Shown here: in pieces, positions 17,889 through 26,536 of the stretch | Numbering within the stretch: position 1 is the stretch's first letter | Layout of the letters: each line of letters begins with the position of its first letter | Source of the DNA: Streptomyces sp. NBC_00223 | Lineage (GTDB): Bacteria > Actinomycetota > Actinomycetes > Streptomycetales > Streptomycetaceae | Reading direction: 5' to 3' | DNA: 64,000 bases | NCBI RefSeq assembly: GCF_036199905.1 | Contig: NZ_CP108109.1 | Span: 372,001 to 436,000 of the forward strand | Notes under the pieces: generated by a model | Databases searched by the model: none | The model's input: only the letters and a program-made list of their open reading frames with translations | Told to the model about the DNA's origin: nothing | Position numbers and translations under genes: made by a program

Positions 17889-18874
17889 GAGGCCTCAACT
17901 CCGTTCATACGGCGGGCGAGCAGGAAGTTGAGGGCCACGATCACGACGATCACCAGGAACATGGCCCAGGAAATGGCGGCGCCGTAGCCGTACTTGAACT
18001 TGCCCCAGAACTGGTCGTACGAGTAGAGCGCCATGGTCTGGAACTGGTGCTGGGAGCCGCCGGCCATCGGGGTCTGGCTGGCGCTGAACAGCAGTGGCTC
18101 GCCGAACATCTGCAGGGCGCCGATGGTCGAGGTGATGACGGTGAACAGGATCGTCGGCCGCAGCGAGGGGACGGTGATCGAGCGGAACTGCCGGAATCGG
18201 CTGGCGCCGTCGATCGCGGCGGCCTCGTACAGCTCGAACGGGACGGCCTGCATCGCGGCGAGGTAGATCAGCGCGTTGTAGCCGGTCCAGCGCCAGGTGA
18301 CGATGGTGGAGATGCCGATCCAGGAGGACCAGGTGCCGGCCTGCCAGTCGGTGTGCGGTACCCCGAACAGGCCGAGGAACCAGTTGACCAGGCCGAAGTC
18401 CCGCCCGAAGAGCTGGACGAAGATGATGGTGACGGCCGCGACCGAGGTGACGTTGGGCAGCAGCACCCCCATCCGGATGAACGTACGGCCGCGCAGGCGG
18501 TAGTTGAGCAGATGGGCCAGGCCGAGCGCGAGCAGCAGTTGCGGGACGGTGGACAGCAGCCCGATGCCGAGGGTGTTCTTGAGCGCGTTCCAGAAGAACT
18601 GGTCATGCAGCAGGGCGCGGTAGTTGGCCAGGCCGACGAAGGTGTGCTCGCTGCCGTCGGTGTCGGCCCGCCAGCCGGTGAGCGAGACATACGCGGTGTA
18701 GAGCAGCGGGAAGAGCCCGAAGACGCCGAAGACCAGGAAGAACGGCGCGATGTAGAGATACGGCGACACACGGCGCTCGGTGCGGTGCCAGCGGGCCCCC
18801 GCCCGGAACGGGTCCCGGGCGGGGGTCGGCGCGCTCGCGCGGGCGGCGGGCGCGGGGCCGGTGGAGACTGCCAC
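17885..18874 (-). CDS. Sugar ABC transporter permease (MalF type)
   Basis: A 329-residue CUT1 permease. After a 35-residue hydrophilic N-terminus come six spans. The EAA loop is ELYEAAAIDGASRFRQFRSI (about 215-234), close to consensus. It pairs with the following MalG-type permease (ATGA overlap). It begins just after the binding-protein stop at 18876, within the same operon. The order binding protein, MalF-like, MalG-like, glycosidase is the standard Streptomyces layout for oligosaccharide uptake. Confidence 0.93.
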   Translation of the reverse strand: MAVSTGPAPAARASAPTPARDPFRAGARWHRTERRVSPYLYIAPFFLVFGVFGLFPLLYTAYVSLTGWRADTDGSEHTFVGLANYRALLHDQFFWNALKNTLGIGLLSTVPQLLLALGLAHLLNYRLRGRTFIRMGVLLPNVTSVAAVTIIFVQLFGRDFGLVNWFLGLFGVPHTDWQAGTWSSWIGISTIVTWRWTGYNALIYLAAMQAVPFELYEAAAIDGASRFRQFRSITVPSLRPTILFTVITSTIGALQMFGEPLLFSASQTPMAGGSQHQFQTMALYSYDQFWGKFKYGYGAAISWAMFLVIVVIVALNFLLARRMNGVEAS

Positions 18875-18875
18875 G

Positions 18876-20183
18876 CTATTCGCCGATGTTCTTGATCTCG
18901 GCGTTGGAGTTGGACCACGCCTTGTCAGGGCTTGCCTTGCCCTGCTCGACGGAGACCAGGCCGTTGCCGTAGATGTTGCCGATGTCGGCGCCGTGCGGGC
19001 CGAGCGGCTGCGGGTTGAGGTTCTTGGCGGAGTCGGAGAAGAGCTTGCCGGTGGGCGCGCTGTTGAACATCGAGTCGGTCAGGTTCGCGATGTCCGGCTG
19101 GCTCCACAGCGCCTGGTCGGAGGGGAAGAAGCCCTTGGTCTTGAACAGCCACGCCTCCTGGGCGGGCGCGGTCAGCCACTTGGCCAGGTCGACCGCCGCG
19201 TCGATGTGCTTGCCCTGCGTGGGCACCGTCAGATACGAGCCGCCCCAGTTGCCGCCGCCGCCGGGGATGGAGGCCATGTCCCACGTGCCGCCGTCGGTGG
19301 GCGGGTTGGCCTTGAACTCGTAGCTCATCCACGCCGGGCAGGTGACGGTGGCGAACTGGCTCTTGCGGAAACCGGTGTCCCAGGCGGGGGTGAAGGCCGC
19401 AATGCCCGCGGACTCGCCGTCCTTGATGGCGCCGCTGACCGCGTCGAAGGCCGTCTTGACCGAGGGGTTGGTGGTCGCGATGACCTTGCCGTCGGCGTCG
19501 TAGAACGCCTGCGCGTCCTGGGCGGTCATCGCGGAGAAGACATTGCTGCCCGCGTCGAACCACTTGGCCTTCTTGTCCGGGCTCTTGGCCAGGAACTGCT
19601 TGCCGGTCGCGAAGTACGCGTCCCAGCTGGACAGCAGCGCGGAGACCTGGGTGCGGTCGGTGGGCAGCCCGGCCTTCTGGAACAGGTCGGCGCGGTAGCA
19701 CAGCGCCAGGCCGCCCATGTCGGTGCCGAGGCCGAAGAGCGAGGAGCCGTCCCGGCTGGAGGCGGGGGCGGTCTTGGAGGGCACCCACTGGTTCTTGTCG
19801 ACGCCGTGGTCGAGGAAGTTCACGAACTTGCTCGCCTGCGACTGGAAGCCGGCCACCTGGCCGATCTCGATCGCCTCGATGTCGGCGGTACCGCTGCCGG
19901 CCACCAGGTGGGCGTGCAGATTCTGGTGGTGCGCGCCCATGTCGGCGCGGTTCTCCTTGATCGTGACGTTGGGGTGGAGCTTGTGGTACTGGGCGTACAG
20001 CTCCTTGTAGCCGAAGTCCGAGAACAGATTGACGGTGAGGGTGACCTTGGCGTCGGGGTCGTCCTTGGCGGCGGACTTCGACGAGCTGCCGCCGCCGCAG
20101 CCGGTGACCAGGAGCGCGACGGCCAGGGCGGCCGCGCCTCCCGCGAGCAGGGTTCCGGGTCTGTTTCCTGAGTCGCGGCGCAT
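18876..20183 (-). CDS. Extracellular sugar-binding lipoprotein
   Basis: A 435-residue solute-binding protein of the CUT1 family, anchored outside the membrane. It has a lipoprotein signal with lipobox LLVTGC (Cys29) and a Gly/Ser linker. Landmarks are the N-lobe VTLTVNLFSDFGYKELYAQY and the YDADGKVIATTN and WMSYEFKANPPTDGG segments. ATG at 20183 has GAGGA six bases upstream. First gene of the transporter-GH3 operon; a perfect 16-bp palindrome lies 111 bases before the start and is likely the operator for the LacI-family regulator at 23980. Confidence 0.93.
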   Translation of the reverse strand: MRRDSGNRPGTLLAGGAAALAVALLVTGCGGGSSSKSAAKDDPDAKVTLTVNLFSDFGYKELYAQYHKLHPNVTIKENRADMGAHHQNLHAHLVAGSGTADIEAIEIGQVAGFQSQASKFVNFLDHGVDKNQWVPSKTAPASSRDGSSLFGLGTDMGGLALCYRADLFQKAGLPTDRTQVSALLSSWDAYFATGKQFLAKSPDKKAKWFDAGSNVFSAMTAQDAQAFYDADGKVIATTNPSVKTAFDAVSGAIKDGESAGIAAFTPAWDTGFRKSQFATVTCPAWMSYEFKANPPTDGGTWDMASIPGGGGNWGGSYLTVPTQGKHIDAAVDLAKWLTAPAQEAWLFKTKGFFPSDQALWSQPDIANLTDSMFNSAPTGKLFSDSAKNLNPQPLGPHGADIGNIYGNGLVSVEQGKASPDKAWSNSNAEIKNIGE

Positions 20184-20293
20184 GGGTGTCCTCGGATTCT
20201 CGGTGAGTCGGCGAGCCGGGGCGGATGGCTGCCCCGGCTCGACCTGTGACGGGAGGTGCTGTGCCGGGCGTGCGAAGTGCTGGACCCGACGAT

Positions 20294-20309
20294 GGGAGAG
20301 CGCTCTCCC
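20294..20309. promoter_or_regulatory. LacI-type operator upstream of the transporter operon
   Basis: GGGAGAGCGCTCTCCC, a perfect 16-bp palindrome in the divergent region between the binding protein (-) and the glucanase (+). Identical to 23945-23960 and nearly identical to 20503-20518. It differs from the CebR box by an extra AG/CT step in each arm. Confidence 0.85.
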
Positions 20310-20502
20310 GATGTCCGGTACCTTCACCGGCCCGCCGCCGCCTGTCAACCCCCGCAGCCCCGATCCGGGCTCCGGCGCCGCCCATTCGCCGCCGCACGCC
20401 TGGCATTTGGGGCGTTTCCCGCTCTGCGACCACTCACTCACCCCCCATCCGTGTCCGATCCCTTGACACCCCGGAAACCCAGCGGCAACCATCGGGGCGA
20501 TC

Positions 20503-20518
20503 GAGAGAGCGCTCTCCC
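20503..20518. promoter_or_regulatory. LacI-type operator upstream of the glucanase
   Basis: GAGAGAGCGCTCTCCC, the same palindrome with one mismatch, 181 bases before the glucanase ATG and 194 bases after the site at 20294-20309. Two sites in one divergent region may permit looping. Confidence 0.8.
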
Positions 20519-20698
20519 AGTCCGACGCCGTCGCCGGAGCCGCCCGCTCGCTCCCTGTTCCCCTTCCGCACCTTCACCCCCGCTTCCCCCGCTTCCCCCT
20601 TCTCCTCCGCCCCCTTCGATCCCTCAGATCTCTCAGATCTCTCAGATCCCTCAGCCTCCGCCCTTCCCCCTCCTTCCTCCCCCCGCAGGAGCAACGGC

Positions 20699-23600
20699 AT
20701 GAGAGCCTCACCCTCACGGACCGCCCGGCTCGGATCCCTCCCCCCGCCCCTTCGCGTCGCCCTGCTGACGCTGCTGGCCGTGGGCCTCGCGCTGTACGCG
20801 CTGGCCGTCCCCACCACGACCGCGCACGCCGCCGACTCCCTGCTCTCCCAGGGCAAGCCGGCCACCGCCTCCAGCCTCGAAGGCGCGGGCTACCCCGCCT
20901 CCGCGGCCGTGGACGGCGACGCCGCCACCCGCTGGGCCAGCGCCTGGAGCGACCCCCAGTGGATCCAGGTCGACCTCGGCCAGACCTCGACCCTCAGCAA
21001 GGTGGTGCTCAACTGGGAGAACTACGGGACCTCGTACCAGCTCCAGGTCTCCGACGACGCCTCCCACTGGACCACGGTCTACGACACCACGACCGGCCCC
21101 GGCGGTGCGCAGACCCTCAACGTCAGCGGCTCCGGCCGCTATGTCCGCATGTACGGCACCAAGCGGGTGAACGGCTACGGCTACTCGCTGTGGGAGTTCC
21201 AGGTGTACGGCACCGCCGGGACGACCGGCGGCGACGGCGGCACCACGAACGGCGGTACGACCAACGGCGGTACGACCAACGGCGGTACGACCAACGGCGG
21301 TACGACCAACGGCGGTGCCACCGGCGGGGGTTCCACCACCGGCGGTACAGGCACCCCGCCGCCCGGCAACTGGTCCACCGTGTGGAGCGACGACTTCAAC
21401 GGCGGGGCCAACACCTCGCCCGACGGCGGCAACTGGATCATCGACACCGGCACCGCCTACCCCGGCGGCGCCGCCCAGTGGGGCACCGGCGAGGTCGAGA
21501 CGGCCACCAACTCCACCGCGAATGTGGGCCTGGACGGCAACGGCCACCTCAACCTGACGGCTCTCAAGTCCGGCAACTCCTGGACCTCCGGCCGGATCGA
21601 GTCCAAGCGCAGCGACTTCACCGCCCCCGCGGGCGGCCAGTTGCAGATCTCCGCGACGCTCAAGCAGCCCAACCCGGCCAAGGCGCTGGGCTACTGGCCG
21701 TCCTTCCGGGCGATGGGCGCCGCCTACCGCGGCAACACCGCCGCCTGGCCGGCCGTCGGCGAGAGCGACATCATGGAGGACGTGAACGGCCGCGGCCAGC
21801 TCTCCGCGACCCTGCACTGCGGCACCGCGCCGGACGGCAACTGCGCCGAGTACAACGGTCTGACCAGCGGTCTGGCCTCCTGCGACGGCTGCCAGACCGG
21901 CTACCACACGTACTCCGAGGTGATCGACCGCACCACCTCCGACGAGCAGATCCGCTGGTACCTCGACAACAAGCAGGTCTGGCAGGTCAACGAGTCCCAG
22001 GTCGGCGTCGCCACCTGGAACGCGGCCGTGCACCACGGCGTCTATGTCGACTTCAGCCTGCGGATCGGCGGCTCCTACCCCAACGCCGTCTGCGGCTGCA
22101 CCTCGCCCGCCGACGACACCTCCTCCGGCGGTGCGCTGAGCATCGACAACGTCACGGTCTCGCAGACCACCGGCAACGCGCCGGCCCCGCTGACCGACCC
22201 GGCGGTGCCGGGCAGCGCCAGCAATGTGCACGTCACCGGCAGCCAGGGCAACTGGCAGCTGACCGTGGACGGCAAGCCCTGGCAGGTCAAGGGCGTCACC
22301 TGGGGTCCGTCGGCCGCCACCGCCGACGCCCATATGCGCGACCTCAAGTCGATGGGCGTCAACACCCTGCGCACCTGGGGCACCGACGCGAGCAGCAAGC
22401 CGCTGCTCGACTCGGCCGCCGCCTACGGGCTCAAGGTCGTCAGCGGCTTCTGGCTCAACCAGGGCGCGGACTACGTCAACGACACCGCGTACAAGAACAA
22501 CACGCTCAACGACATCAAGAACTGGGTGACCACCTACAAGAACCACCCGGGTGTGCTGATGTGGGACGTCGGCAACGAGGTGCTGCTCACCACGCAGGAC
22601 CACTACTCCGGTGACCAGATCGAGCAGCAGCGCATCGCCTACGCGAAGTTCGTGGAGCAGGTGACACAGGCGATCCACGCGATCGACCCCAACCACCCGG
22701 TGACGTCCACCGACGCGTGGACGGGCGCGTGGCCGTACTACAAGCAGTACACGCCGTCGCTCGACCTGTACGCGGTCAACTCCTACGGCGCGGTGTGCAA
22801 CGTCAAGCAGGACTGGATCAACGGCGGTTACACCAAGCCGTACATCGTCACCGAGTCCGGGGACGCCGGCGAGTGGGAGGTGCCGAACGACGCGAACGGT
22901 GTGCCGACCCAGCCCACCGACACCCAGATGCGTGACGGCTACCTCTCGGCGTGGAACTGCATCGCCGGGCACACCGGGGTCGCGCTGGGCGCCACGATGT
23001 TCAACTACGGCCAGGAGAACGACTTCGGCGGTGTGTGGTTCAACGTGCTGCCCGCGGGCTGGAAGCGGCTGGCGTACTACTCGGTCGCCAAGGACTTCGG
23101 CGGCTCGCCGCAGGCCAACACCCCGCCCGTGATCAGCTCGCTGTCGGTGGGCAACGCGGGCGCGGTCCCGGCCGGCGGCACCTTCAACGTGACGGCGTCG
23201 GCGAGCGACCCGAACGGCGACCTCATCCGCTACCAGCTGATGTACTCGCACAAGTACGTCGACGGCGGCACCGGCCTGAACCAGGTCGACTTCACCCAGA
23301 CCGGCAACGGCACCTTCACCGCGACCGCGCCCAAGACGCTCGGTGTGTGGAAGGTCTACGTCTACGCGTACGACGGGCACGGCAACGTCGGTATCGAGAC
23401 CAAGTCCTTCCGGGTGGTCGCGCCGACCGTCAGCGGCACGAACGTGGCGCTCGGCCGGCCGACGACGGCCTCCACGTACCAGGCGACCGGCAACGGCGCG
23501 CCGTTCCCGCCGTCGAACGCGACGGACGGCAACTGGAACACCCGGTGGGCGAGCGAGTGGAGCGACCCCCAGTGGATCCAGGTCGACCTGGGCCAGTCCC

Positions 23601-23830
23601 GGGCGGTCAAGCACATCCAGCTCGGCTGGGAGTCCGCGTACGGGAAGTCGTATCAGGTGCAGGTATCGGACAACGGCAGTACGTGGACGACCGTGTACTC
23701 CACGACGACCGGGAGCGGCGGCGTCGACACCGTCGACGTCAACGCGTCCGGGCGGTATGTGCGGGTGAATCTGACCCAGCGCGGGACGGCGTACGGCTAC
23801 TCGCTGTACGAGTTCGGCGTCTACGCCTGA
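20699..23830 (+). CDS. Secreted multidomain beta-glucanase (F5/8C-GH16-TIM barrel-F5/8C)
   Basis: A 1043-residue secreted enzyme. Residues 1-45 are a signal peptide (cut near AHA). F5/8 type C (CBM32-like) module 1 is at about 46-170, followed by a GTTNG repeat linker (175-220). A GH16-type beta-glucanase domain follows (about 225-490, catalytic pattern GESDIME with Glu355, Asp357, Glu360). A second, clan-A TIM-barrel hydrolase runs from about 505 to 800 (acid/base in WDVGNE, Glu627; nucleophile in VTESG, Glu719), then an Ig-like domain (about 805-900) and F5/8C module 2 (905-1043). AGGAG precedes ATG. Two catalytic domains in one chain suggest endo-beta-1,3-glucan processing; exact linkages are inferred. 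Confidence 0.88.
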   Translation: MRASPSRTARLGSLPPPLRVALLTLLAVGLALYALAVPTTTAHAADSLLSQGKPATASSLEGAGYPASAAVDGDAATRWASAWSDPQWIQVDLGQTSTLSKVVLNWENYGTSYQLQVSDDASHWTTVYDTTTGPGGAQTLNVSGSGRYVRMYGTKRVNGYGYSLWEFQVYGTAGTTGGDGGTTNGGTTNGGTTNGGTTNGGTTNGGATGGGSTTGGTGTPPPGNWSTVWSDDFNGGANTSPDGGNWIIDTGTAYPGGAAQWGTGEVETATNSTANVGLDGNGHLNLTALKSGNSWTSGRIESKRSDFTAPAGGQLQISATLKQPNPAKALGYWPSFRAMGAAYRGNTAAWPAVGESDIMEDVNGRGQLSATLHCGTAPDGNCAEYNGLTSGLASCDGCQTGYHTYSEVIDRTTSDEQIRWYLDNKQVWQVNESQVGVATWNAAVHHGVYVDFSLRIGGSYPNAVCGCTSPADDTSSGGALSIDNVTVSQTTGNAPAPLTDPAVPGSASNVHVTGSQGNWQLTVDGKPWQVKGVTWGPSAATADAHMRDLKSMGVNTLRTWGTDASSKPLLDSAAAYGLKVVSGFWLNQGADYVNDTAYKNNTLNDIKNWVTTYKNHPGVLMWDVGNEVLLTTQDHYSGDQIEQQRIAYAKFVEQVTQAIHAIDPNHPVTSTDAWTGAWPYYKQYTPSLDLYAVNSYGAVCNVKQDWINGGYTKPYIVTESGDAGEWEVPNDANGVPTQPTDTQMRDGYLSAWNCIAGHTGVALGATMFNYGQENDFGGVWFNVLPAGWKRLAYYSVAKDFGGSPQANTPPVISSLSVGNAGAVPAGGTFNVTASASDPNGDLIRYQLMYSHKYVDGGTGLNQVDFTQTGNGTFTATAPKTLGVWKVYVYAYDGHGNVGIETKSFRVVAPTVSGTNVALGRPTTASTYQATGNGAPFPPSNATDGNWNTRWASEWSDPQWIQVDLGQSRAVKHIQLGWESAYGKSYQVQVSDNGSTWTTVYSTTTGSGGVDTVDVNASGRYVRVNLTQRGTAYGYSLYEFGVYA
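21251..21310 (+). repeat. 15-bp tandem repeat encoding the GTTNG linker
   Basis: Four perfect copies of GGCGGTACGACCAAC, with diverged copies on both sides, inside the glucanase gene. They encode the flexible linker between the F5/8C and GH16 domains. Perfect DNA identity suggests recent copy-number change. Confidence 0.85.
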
Positions 23831-23944
23831 GTCGCCCTCCGCTCGTACGGGCGGGGCTCCGGCCCTGAGTCCGGGGTGGGGCGCGGTGGCCTGTGGGGGG
23901 CCGCCGTACCCCGCCCCATCTGCGGATTGTCCGACGGTATCAAC

Positions 23945-23960
23945 GGGAGAGCGCTCTCCC
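23945..23960. promoter_or_regulatory. LacI-type operator at the regulator's own promoter
   Basis: GGGAGAGCGCTCTCCC, perfect palindrome, ending 19 bases before the LacI-family ATG. A TATAAA at 23968-23973 could be the -10 box, which would place the site across the -35/spacer region. This supports autorepression. Confidence 0.85.
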
Positions 23961-23979
23961 TGCGTGGTATAAAGGCAGC

Positions 23980-25032
23980 ATGACCAGCAGCCGTCCCGGC
24001 GGACCCCGCCTGCCCACTCTGGAAGACGTCGCGCGCTCCGCGGGCGTGTCACGGGCCACGGTGTCCCGGGTGGTCAACGGGACGCGCAATGTCGACCCGG
24101 AGATCCAGAAGATCGTCCAGGAGGCGGTCGTCGCCACCGGCTACATCCCCAATCGCGCGGCGCGTTCACTGGTCACCCGCCGCGCCGACTCGGTGGCCCT
24201 GGTCTTCTCCGTACCCGACCACCACGCGGCCAACGACCCCTTCCTCGGGCAGATCTTCAGCGACCCCTTCTTCGGCCGGGTGGTCGGCGGCCTGCTGACC
24301 GTGCTGCGGCCGCGCGGGGTGCACCCGGTGCTGATGCTCGCGGACTCCGAGGACGTCCGGCACGACATGGTCGCCAATATGCGGCAGGAGCACATCGACG
24401 GCGTGGTGCTGGTCTCGATAGCGCCCGGCGACCCGCTGCCGTTCCTCTTCACCGAGGCCGGGATGCCGACTGTGCTCTTCGCGCGTCCCTCGACGCCGAT
24501 CCCGATCAGCTATGTCGACGTCGCCCAGCAGACGGGGGCGAAGCTGGCCGCGGAGCATCTGCTGTCGCGCGGCTGCCGGCGGATCACCACGATCGCGGGC
24601 CCCTTCGACTCCCCCGCCGGGCAGGACCGGCTCGCCGGTTTCCGCGAGGCGATGGCCGAGCACGGCTACGCCTACGTGCCGAGCGTCGAGGGCAGCTTCA
24701 CCCAGGAGGGCGGCGAGGTGGCGATGCGGCAGCTGCTGATCGAACACCCGGACACCGACGGGGTGTTCGTCGCCAACGACCTGATGGCCCAGGGCGCGCT
24801 GCTGGTGCTGCGCGACCAGGGCCGCCGGGTGCCCGACGACGTGGCGGTGGTCGGTTTCGACGACAGCAGCGCGGCGCTGGCCTCGCGCCCGCTGCTGACG
24901 ACCGTACGGCAGCCGGTCGAGGACATGGCCGCGGAGATGGCACGGCTGCTCATGGCCCTCATCGACGATCCCGCGCAGCAGACGCGGTCGGTGATCTTCA
25001 AGACGACGCTGGTGCGGCGCGAGTCGGCGTAG
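23980..25032 (+). CDS. LacI-family transcriptional regulator
   Basis: A 350-residue repressor. The N-terminal HTH is LPTLEDVARSAGVSRATVSR (11-30), followed by the hinge helix region RAARSL and a periplasmic-binding-like effector domain (GVFVANDLMAQGAL, VAVVGFDDSS). The ATG at 23980 is chosen because the HTH follows directly; upstream in-frame codons overlap the operator. The gene sits beside the glucanase and its own promoter carries the same palindrome as the transporter and glucanase promoters, so it is the likely regulator of this set, released by an imported oligosaccharide. If TATAAA is the -10, transcription would start at or next to the ATG (leaderless). Confidence 0.93.
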   Translation: MTSSRPGGPRLPTLEDVARSAGVSRATVSRVVNGTRNVDPEIQKIVQEAVVATGYIPNRAARSLVTRRADSVALVFSVPDHHAANDPFLGQIFSDPFFGRVVGGLLTVLRPRGVHPVLMLADSEDVRHDMVANMRQEHIDGVVLVSIAPGDPLPFLFTEAGMPTVLFARPSTPIPISYVDVAQQTGAKLAAEHLLSRGCRRITTIAGPFDSPAGQDRLAGFREAMAEHGYAYVPSVEGSFTQEGGEVAMRQLLIEHPDTDGVFVANDLMAQGALLVLRDQGRRVPDDVAVVGFDDSSAALASRPLLTTVRQPVEDMAAEMARLLMALIDDPAQQTRSVIFKTTLVRRESA

Positions 25033-25119
25033 CCGCAGGGACCGTGAGGGGGCTTGCGGGTCCTGAGCCGTACCCGGGAGCGGACCCGCGTGGACGCGGC
25101 GCCCGCCGGCCGGGTGCGC

Positions 25120-25716
25120 TCAGCCGACGTGGCCTGTCGAGGCCGCGTCCGGCCACGCCCCGCGCTCCACCAGGTCCAGCACGAGCGCGGCGATGTTCCA
25201 CGCGTCGTCCTCGCCGCGGTGGTGGCGTCCTTCGAGCGGCAGTCCGGCGATCTGCAGCGCGTGGCTCATGCCGGGCTTCCTGCGCAGCCCGTGGGCCTCG
25301 GTGAACACGGCCTTGGCGTTGGTGTGGCCGCGTTCGGTCGGGTAGCCGAACGGGTAGGCCACGTTGTCCGCCTGGCTCTGCCGGGCGAACTGTCTGCGGT
25401 CGTACTCGCCCCAGCTCGTCCAGGGGCGTTCCGCCGCCTCGTGCTCCTCGGCGAGGATCCGGCACGCCTCGGCGAAGGGCACTCCGCGTGCCACCTCGGC
25501 CTGGGTCAGTCCGGTCAGTTCGGTGCAGAAGGCGCTGACCGTCGAGCGGCTGGGGCGGACCAGGACGCGGTTCCTGGACACCCGGCACCGTGCCCCGACA
25601 TCGACGACCGTGAGGCCGATCTCGATGATCTCGTTCACCGACCCGGGCGGCGGCTGTCCCGCCCAGCAGGTGGCTTCCACATCGATGACGTTCAGCAGGG
25701 CGGGGACGTGTCGCAT
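25120..25716 (-). CDS. DEDDh 3'-5' exonuclease (DnaQ/ERI-1 like)
   Basis: A 198-residue nuclease of the RNase T/DnaQ fold. ExoI DVEATCW (12-18), ExoII around SWGEYDRRQF (Asp near 106), and ExoIII HHRGEDDAWNIA (His-x4-Asp) are present, giving a complete DEDDh set. The ERI-1/KapD-like pattern EIIEIGLTVVD follows ExoI. It is a stand-alone domain, and could trim RNA or DNA ends. The ATG at 25716 has only a weak ribosome site. It lies 125 bases after the phosphopantetheinyl transferase gene on the same strand; a functional link is not obvious. Confidence 0.87.
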   Translation of the reverse strand: MRHVPALLNVIDVEATCWAGQPPPGSVNEIIEIGLTVVDVGARCRVSRNRVLVRPSRSTVSAFCTELTGLTQAEVARGVPFAEACRILAEEHEAAERPWTSWGEYDRRQFARQSQADNVAYPFGYPTERGHTNAKAVFTEAHGLRRKPGMSHALQIAGLPLEGRHHRGEDDAWNIAALVLDLVERGAWPDAASTGHVG

Positions 25717-25840
25717 GGCCCCGAGGCTACGAGGCCGCCCCCGCCCCGGCACCCGTAATTCTCCCCGCCCCGACCCACTGCGACCCCAACGGCCCCGCCG
25801 GCCGGACGCCGGCTCGCGGGTGCACCGCCCGCCGCGCCTG

Positions 25841-26536
25841 CTAGGGCGCGGGGTCGGCCGGGACCGTGATGGCCGTGGCCGCCAGGCCGTCGCGGACGAT
25901 CCAGCGGCCCGTGAAGAGCGCCGGGCCGACGCCCTCGGCCAGCAGGGGGCCGGGGAGGAGGACACGGGCGGTGTAGGAGCCGCGGTCGGGCGCGCCGTCG
26001 TCGCGGGTGAAGAGGAGTTCCGCCTCCTTGAAGCCGAGCATGCGGCGGTGGTACGGGTACCACGCCTTGTAGACCGTCTCCTTCGCGCTGAACAGCAGCC
26101 GGTCCCAGCGCGTCTGCGGTACCGCCGCCGCGAGCGCGGCCAGCGCCGCCCTCTCCTCGGGCGTGGCGAGGATGACGTCGAGGACCCCGTCGGGCAGCGG
26201 CCCGTGCGGCTCGGCGTCGATCCCGATCGCCAGGACGTCGGTCGCGCGGCCGACGGCGGCCGCCCGGTAACCGTCGCAGTGGGTGATGCTGCCGACGATG
26301 CCGGTCGGCCAGACGGGCGCGCCCCGCTCGGCGTCGCGCGGTATCGGCCCTGGTTCATGGCCGAGGGCCGAGAGCGCGGCCCGGGCGCAGGCCCGTCCGG
26401 CGGCGTGCTCGGCGCGCCGCTTGGGCACGGCCTTGGCGACGCTCACAGCCTCCTGCGGGTAGAGCGGGACGTGGTCGAGTTCGTCGCCGTACGCGGCCCG
26501 GGTCCGTACGGACTTGGGCACCAGGTGCTCGATCAC
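25841..26536 (-). CDS. 4'-phosphopantetheinyl transferase (Sfp/EntD type)
   Basis: A 231-residue enzyme that transfers phosphopantetheine from CoA to carrier proteins of polyketide, peptide or siderophore synthases. Key motifs are SITHCDGYRAAAVG (83-96), GIDAEPH (105-111, Mg-binding Asp and Glu) and FSAKETVYKAW (149-159). The EntD-like length and the N-terminal MIEHLVPKSV fit. The GTG start overlaps the stop of the phosphoesterase gene (GTGA), so the two are cotranslated. No biosynthetic cluster is adjacent, so it likely serves carrier proteins elsewhere in the genome. Confidence 0.92.
   Translation of the reverse strand: MIEHLVPKSVRTRAAYGDELDHVPLYPQEAVSVAKAVPKRRAEHAAGRACARAALSALGHEPGPIPRDAERGAPVWPTGIVGSITHCDGYRAAAVGRATDVLAIGIDAEPHGPLPDGVLDVILATPEERAALAALAAAVPQTRWDRLLFSAKETVYKAWYPYHRRMLGFKEAELLFTRDDGAPDRGSYTARVLLPGPLLAEGVGPALFTGRWIVRDGLAATAITVPADPAP

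Noticed and set aside
20714-24052. Long minus-strand frame (1112 codons) opposite the glucanase
   Set aside because: A high-GC shadow: the + strand encodes clear GH16 and TIM-barrel motifs, while the minus frame is Arg/Gly/Val-rich without motifs.
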